The notes beneath the pieces were generated by a model. The model was not told the origin of the DNA. It saw only the letters and a program-made list of their open reading frames with translations, and did no database searches. Positions 62,081 to 64,000 of a DNA stretch of 64,000 bases are shown here, piece after piece (the first letter of the stretch is position 1; each line of letters opens with the position of its first letter). Source of the stretch: Chryseobacterium gallinarum (GTDB taxonomy: Bacteria; Bacteroidota; Bacteroidia; Flavobacteriales; Weeksellaceae); NCBI RefSeq assembly GCF_001021975.1, contig NZ_CP009928.1, positions 1,674,001 through 1,738,000 of the forward strand, given 5' to 3'. The position numbers were made by a program, and so were the translations under genes.

Positions 62081-62791
62081 ATGGAAACAAAAATATTTGT
62101 AAAAGATCAATCTCTTTGGAACCGGATTCAGGGGTTCTCCTTAGACGCTCCGGATGCTGCTTTTCCTTTTTCAAAGAAGCTGGCCAAAGAAGAAAACTGG
62201 AGCCGTGATTTCACAGCAAAAGCGATAGAAGAGTATAAAAAGTTTGTTTATCTCTGCTGTATTCTTCCCAATGGAGCCTCTCCAAGCAAGATCGTAGATA
62301 AAGTATGGCATATGCACCTGATCTACACCCAAAATTATTGGGAAGATTTTTGTCCCAATATTTTAAAAAGAAATCTTCACCATCATCCTTCAAAAGGAGG
62401 AGTAGAAGATCAATCTAAACATCGGAACTGGTTTATATACACCTTAAAAGCGTATCAGCAAATTTTTTATATGGAAGCACCAAAAGAAATCTGGCTTCAG
62501 AATACACCCTATAAAAGAAGCTGGTGGGAAAAATTCAGGATAATTCCGTTATTAGGCATTCTTTTGTTGATGTCATCCTGTCTTGGAGAGATTTTAAGTA
62601 CAATTACCTCCTTGTTTATTTCACTTATGGTAGCTTTTATTTTTGGTGGGCTGATTGGAATATACCAGGGAAATAATAAACAAGATGATAAAAATGGCGG
62701 AAGCTGTGGCGGAAGTAGTTGTAGTGGTGGAAGCAGCTGCGGAGGAGGTTGCGGAGGTGGATGTGGCGGATGCGGGGGTTGTGGTGGATAA
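62081..62791 (+). CDS. GRDP-like protein with a Cys/Gly-rich C-terminal tail
   Basis: 236 residues. The N-terminal about 150 residues match the glycine-rich-domain-containing (GRDP/DUF1399-like) fold, with KFVYLCCILPNGASPSKIVDKVWHMHLIYTQNYW near 48-80. A transmembrane hairpin follows (about 152-195). The last 32 residues are almost only Gly, Cys and Ser with nine cysteines, ending CGGCGGCGG. This architecture resembles TIGR04222-type membrane proteins. Metal binding or surface cross-linking by the tail is possible but unproven. Twenty bases separate it from the next membrane gene. Confidence 0.78.
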   Translation: METKIFVKDQSLWNRIQGFSLDAPDAAFPFSKKLAKEENWSRDFTAKAIEEYKKFVYLCCILPNGASPSKIVDKVWHMHLIYTQNYWEDFCPNILKRNLHHHPSKGGVEDQSKHRNWFIYTLKAYQQIFYMEAPKEIWLQNTPYKRSWWEKFRIIPLLGILLLMSSCLGEILSTITSLFISLMVAFIFGGLIGIYQGNNKQDDKNGGSCGGSSCSGGSSCGGGCGGGCGGCGGCGG

Positions 62792-62810
62792 TCAAGTAAA
62801 AATAAAAACT

Positions 62811-63215
62811 ATGAAAAAATTGATCATTCATTTAGTGCCGGGTGTTATTAGCTTTATTTGGCTTTTTTCAAAACACCATACTTTTAATCCGATTACTTTG
62901 AAAGGTCCGGACTTTTTACAATTCTATTCAATTCTTTTATTGAGTGTTTATGCCGTAATCCCCCTGTTGAAAATGCTGAGAGAACCTGTTTCAAAAACAG
63001 TTTTGTATGGTATAAGCCTGGTTTTTATCTTGGGAATTATAAAGCTGGTGAGGGGATTGATCCTGGGAAAACCAATTGGCTTTTTAGCAATGATATTATT
63101 GTTAGAATGTATTGTGGGAATGGTATTTATTCGATCCTGTTTCAAGTATAAAATGAATAAAACAACCCGGAATACAAGATTCCGGATTTGCATATTTGAT
63201 TTAAGGTTTTTCTGA
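62811..63215 (+). CDS. Small four-helix membrane protein
   Basis: 134 residues from the ATG at 62811 (MKKLIIHLVPGVISFIWLF); the same frame is open further upstream but only as the shifted reading of the Cys/Gly tail. Four transmembrane helices (about 5-18, 35-50, 58-76, 82-100) and a short basic tail. No family recognised. Close spacing after the GRDP-like gene suggests a shared transcript. It converges on mnmA with 17 bases between stops. Confidence 0.65.
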   Translation: MKKLIIHLVPGVISFIWLFSKHHTFNPITLKGPDFLQFYSILLLSVYAVIPLLKMLREPVSKTVLYGISLVFILGIIKLVRGLILGKPIGFLAMILLLECIVGMVFIRSCFKYKMNKTTRNTRFRICIFDLRFF

Positions 63216-63232
63216 AGTTTTATCAGAATATA

Positions 63233-64000
63233 TTATGAAATGACACCACTTCCGATAAGCTCTTCGCCGATATACCAGGACGCAAACTGCCCTTCTGCTA
63301 TAGCAGACTGCGGCTCATCAAATTCCACATAAAAAGCATCTTCAAACTGATAAAGCTTAGCTTTTTGCAAAGGCTGTCTGTATCTGAATCTGGCCATCAC
63401 ATCCATGGACTCGCCGCTTTTAAGCCTCATATCTTCACGTACCCAATGCAGCTCTGAATTGTCAATTTTTAAGGCCTTTTTATAAAGCCCCGGAAAATGA
63501 CTCCCTTCTCCTACAAAAAGAATATTGTTTTCCATATCTCTGGAAATGATAAAGCAGCTTTCTTTATGCCCCCCGATACCTAATCCTTTACTTTGTCCGA
63601 TGGTAAAAAACTGGGCTCCCTGATGCTTGCCAATCACTTTTCCATCAGTCTTTTTATATTGGATTTTGGCAGATAAAAACTTAAGCTCTTCTTCTTTAGA
63701 TGTAAACCCCGGTTTTTCTTCTGAAAATAATGGAGAATCTTTGAAAATTTCTACAATTTCACCCTCATTAGGTTTCAATTGCTGTTGTAAAAACTGAGGC
63801 AGGCTTACCTTTCCGATAAAACATAGCCCCTGTGAATCTTTTTTATCGGCGGTTACCAATCCTATTTCTTTAGCAATCTCCCTTACCTGAGGCTTTGTAA
63901 GCTCTCCGATAGGAAATAATGCTTTTGAAAGCTGGTCCTGACTCAGCTGGCAAAGAAAATAAGACTGGTCTTTGTTATTGTCTTTTCCCGCCAAAAGATG
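63233..64000 (-). CDS. mnmA: tRNA-specific 2-thiouridylase MnmA (3' part; truncated by window edge)
   Basis: About 255 C-terminal residues; the N-terminal ATP-pyrophosphatase part lies beyond 64000. In frame to the edge it reads [16 protein letters not shown], the MnmA loop before the conserved [13 protein letters not shown]. The catalytic Cys is in DSQGLCFIG, and [13 protein letters not shown] and C-terminal RFRYRQPL and GQFASWY segments follow. It thiolates U34 of tRNAs for Lys, Glu and Gln, using sulfur from IscS and partners. With mnmG in the same window, both modifications of this wobble uridine are represented. Confidence 0.95.
   Translation of the reverse strand, partial: HLLAGKDNNKDQSYFLCQLSQDQLSKALFPIGELTKPQVREIAKEIGLVTADKKDSQGLCFIGKVSLPQFLQQQLKPNEGEIVEIFKDSPLFSEEKPGFTSKEEELKFLSAKIQYKKTDGKVIGKHQGAQFFTIGQSKGLGIGGHKESCFIISRDMENNILFVGEGSHFPGLYKKALKIDNSELHWVREDMRLKSGESMDVMARFRYRQPLQKAKLYQFEDAFYVEFDEPQSAIAEGQFASWYIGEELIGSGVIS

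Overview
The window looks like a chromosomal segment of a Flavobacteriia species of the Chryseobacterium type (phylum Bacteroidota). The evidence is the AT-rich composition, a type IX secretion C-terminal sorting domain (1063-1845), a PorW/SprE-like gliding and T9SS lipoprotein (18424-21021), a MurF-Alr fusion, 2TM-domain proteins, and many promoters with the Bacteroidota -7 element TAnnTTTG preceded by TTG. No rRNA, tRNA, insertion sequence, prophage or CRISPR array was seen. The DNA is mostly core chromosome with one conspicuous accessory operon.

Layout. 0.1-3.7 kb: cupin_8 protein, T9SS-sorted secreted protein, M14 peptidase. 3.9-11.5 kb: a minus-strand cluster devoted to NAD+ and ADP-ribose chemistry. 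In transcription order it holds an NrtR-type Nudix regulator, a NADAR protein, a small coiled-coil protein, a VWA protein, a diverged adenylosuccinate-synthetase-like protein, a DUF4291 protein, a sirtuin, an ADP-ribosylglycohydrolase, KptA/Tpt1 and a metallophosphoesterase. 11.6-16.3 kb: lepA, a secreted protein, and an ECF sigma/anti-sigma/Spy-like operon. 16.5-27.8 kb: DUF2520, KdsC-like, Maf and PorW genes, then tsaB, SDR, YraN, LD-carboxypeptidase, LysE, rnr and rpiB. 27.8-33.7 kb: an origin-proximal looking region with a DnaA-box-bearing spacer, pgk, a 1.1 kb AT-rich spacer, a methyltransferase, and mnmG flanked by two perfect parS palindromes. 33.8-44.2 kb: ybeY, a patatin-barrel protein, murF-alr, tdk, an acidic repeat protein, rsmI, a WG-repeat protein and fabG. 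44.3-52.3 kb: guaC, an Lgt-like/membrane/Tes-like radical SAM operon, surE, a C-terminal processing protease and sodC. 52.5-64 kb: a phosphopantetheinyl transferase, a TonB receptor pair, a LytS/LytTR two-component cluster with 2TM and ICMT-family proteins, orphan genes, and the 3' part of mnmA.

Main points. (1) The NAD/ADP-ribose operon carries two inverted repeats around its promoter, and a third sits on the regulator's own promoter. At both promoters the operator starts on the last four bases of the -7 element, which points to direct NrtR repression. (2) The LytS/LytTR cluster has two pairs of 21-bp-phased direct repeats, each about 30 bp upstream of a -7 element, one in front of each half of the cluster. 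(3) An Lgt-family membrane protein is tightly coupled to a radical SAM protein with the cysteine layout of tetraether lipid synthases, which suggests a lipid or lipoprotein modification. (4) Two parS sites, DnaA boxes and a general switch from mostly minus-strand genes on the left to mostly plus-strand genes on the right suggest that the replication origin is in or near this window. All functional claims rest on reading motifs by eye; no database search was run.
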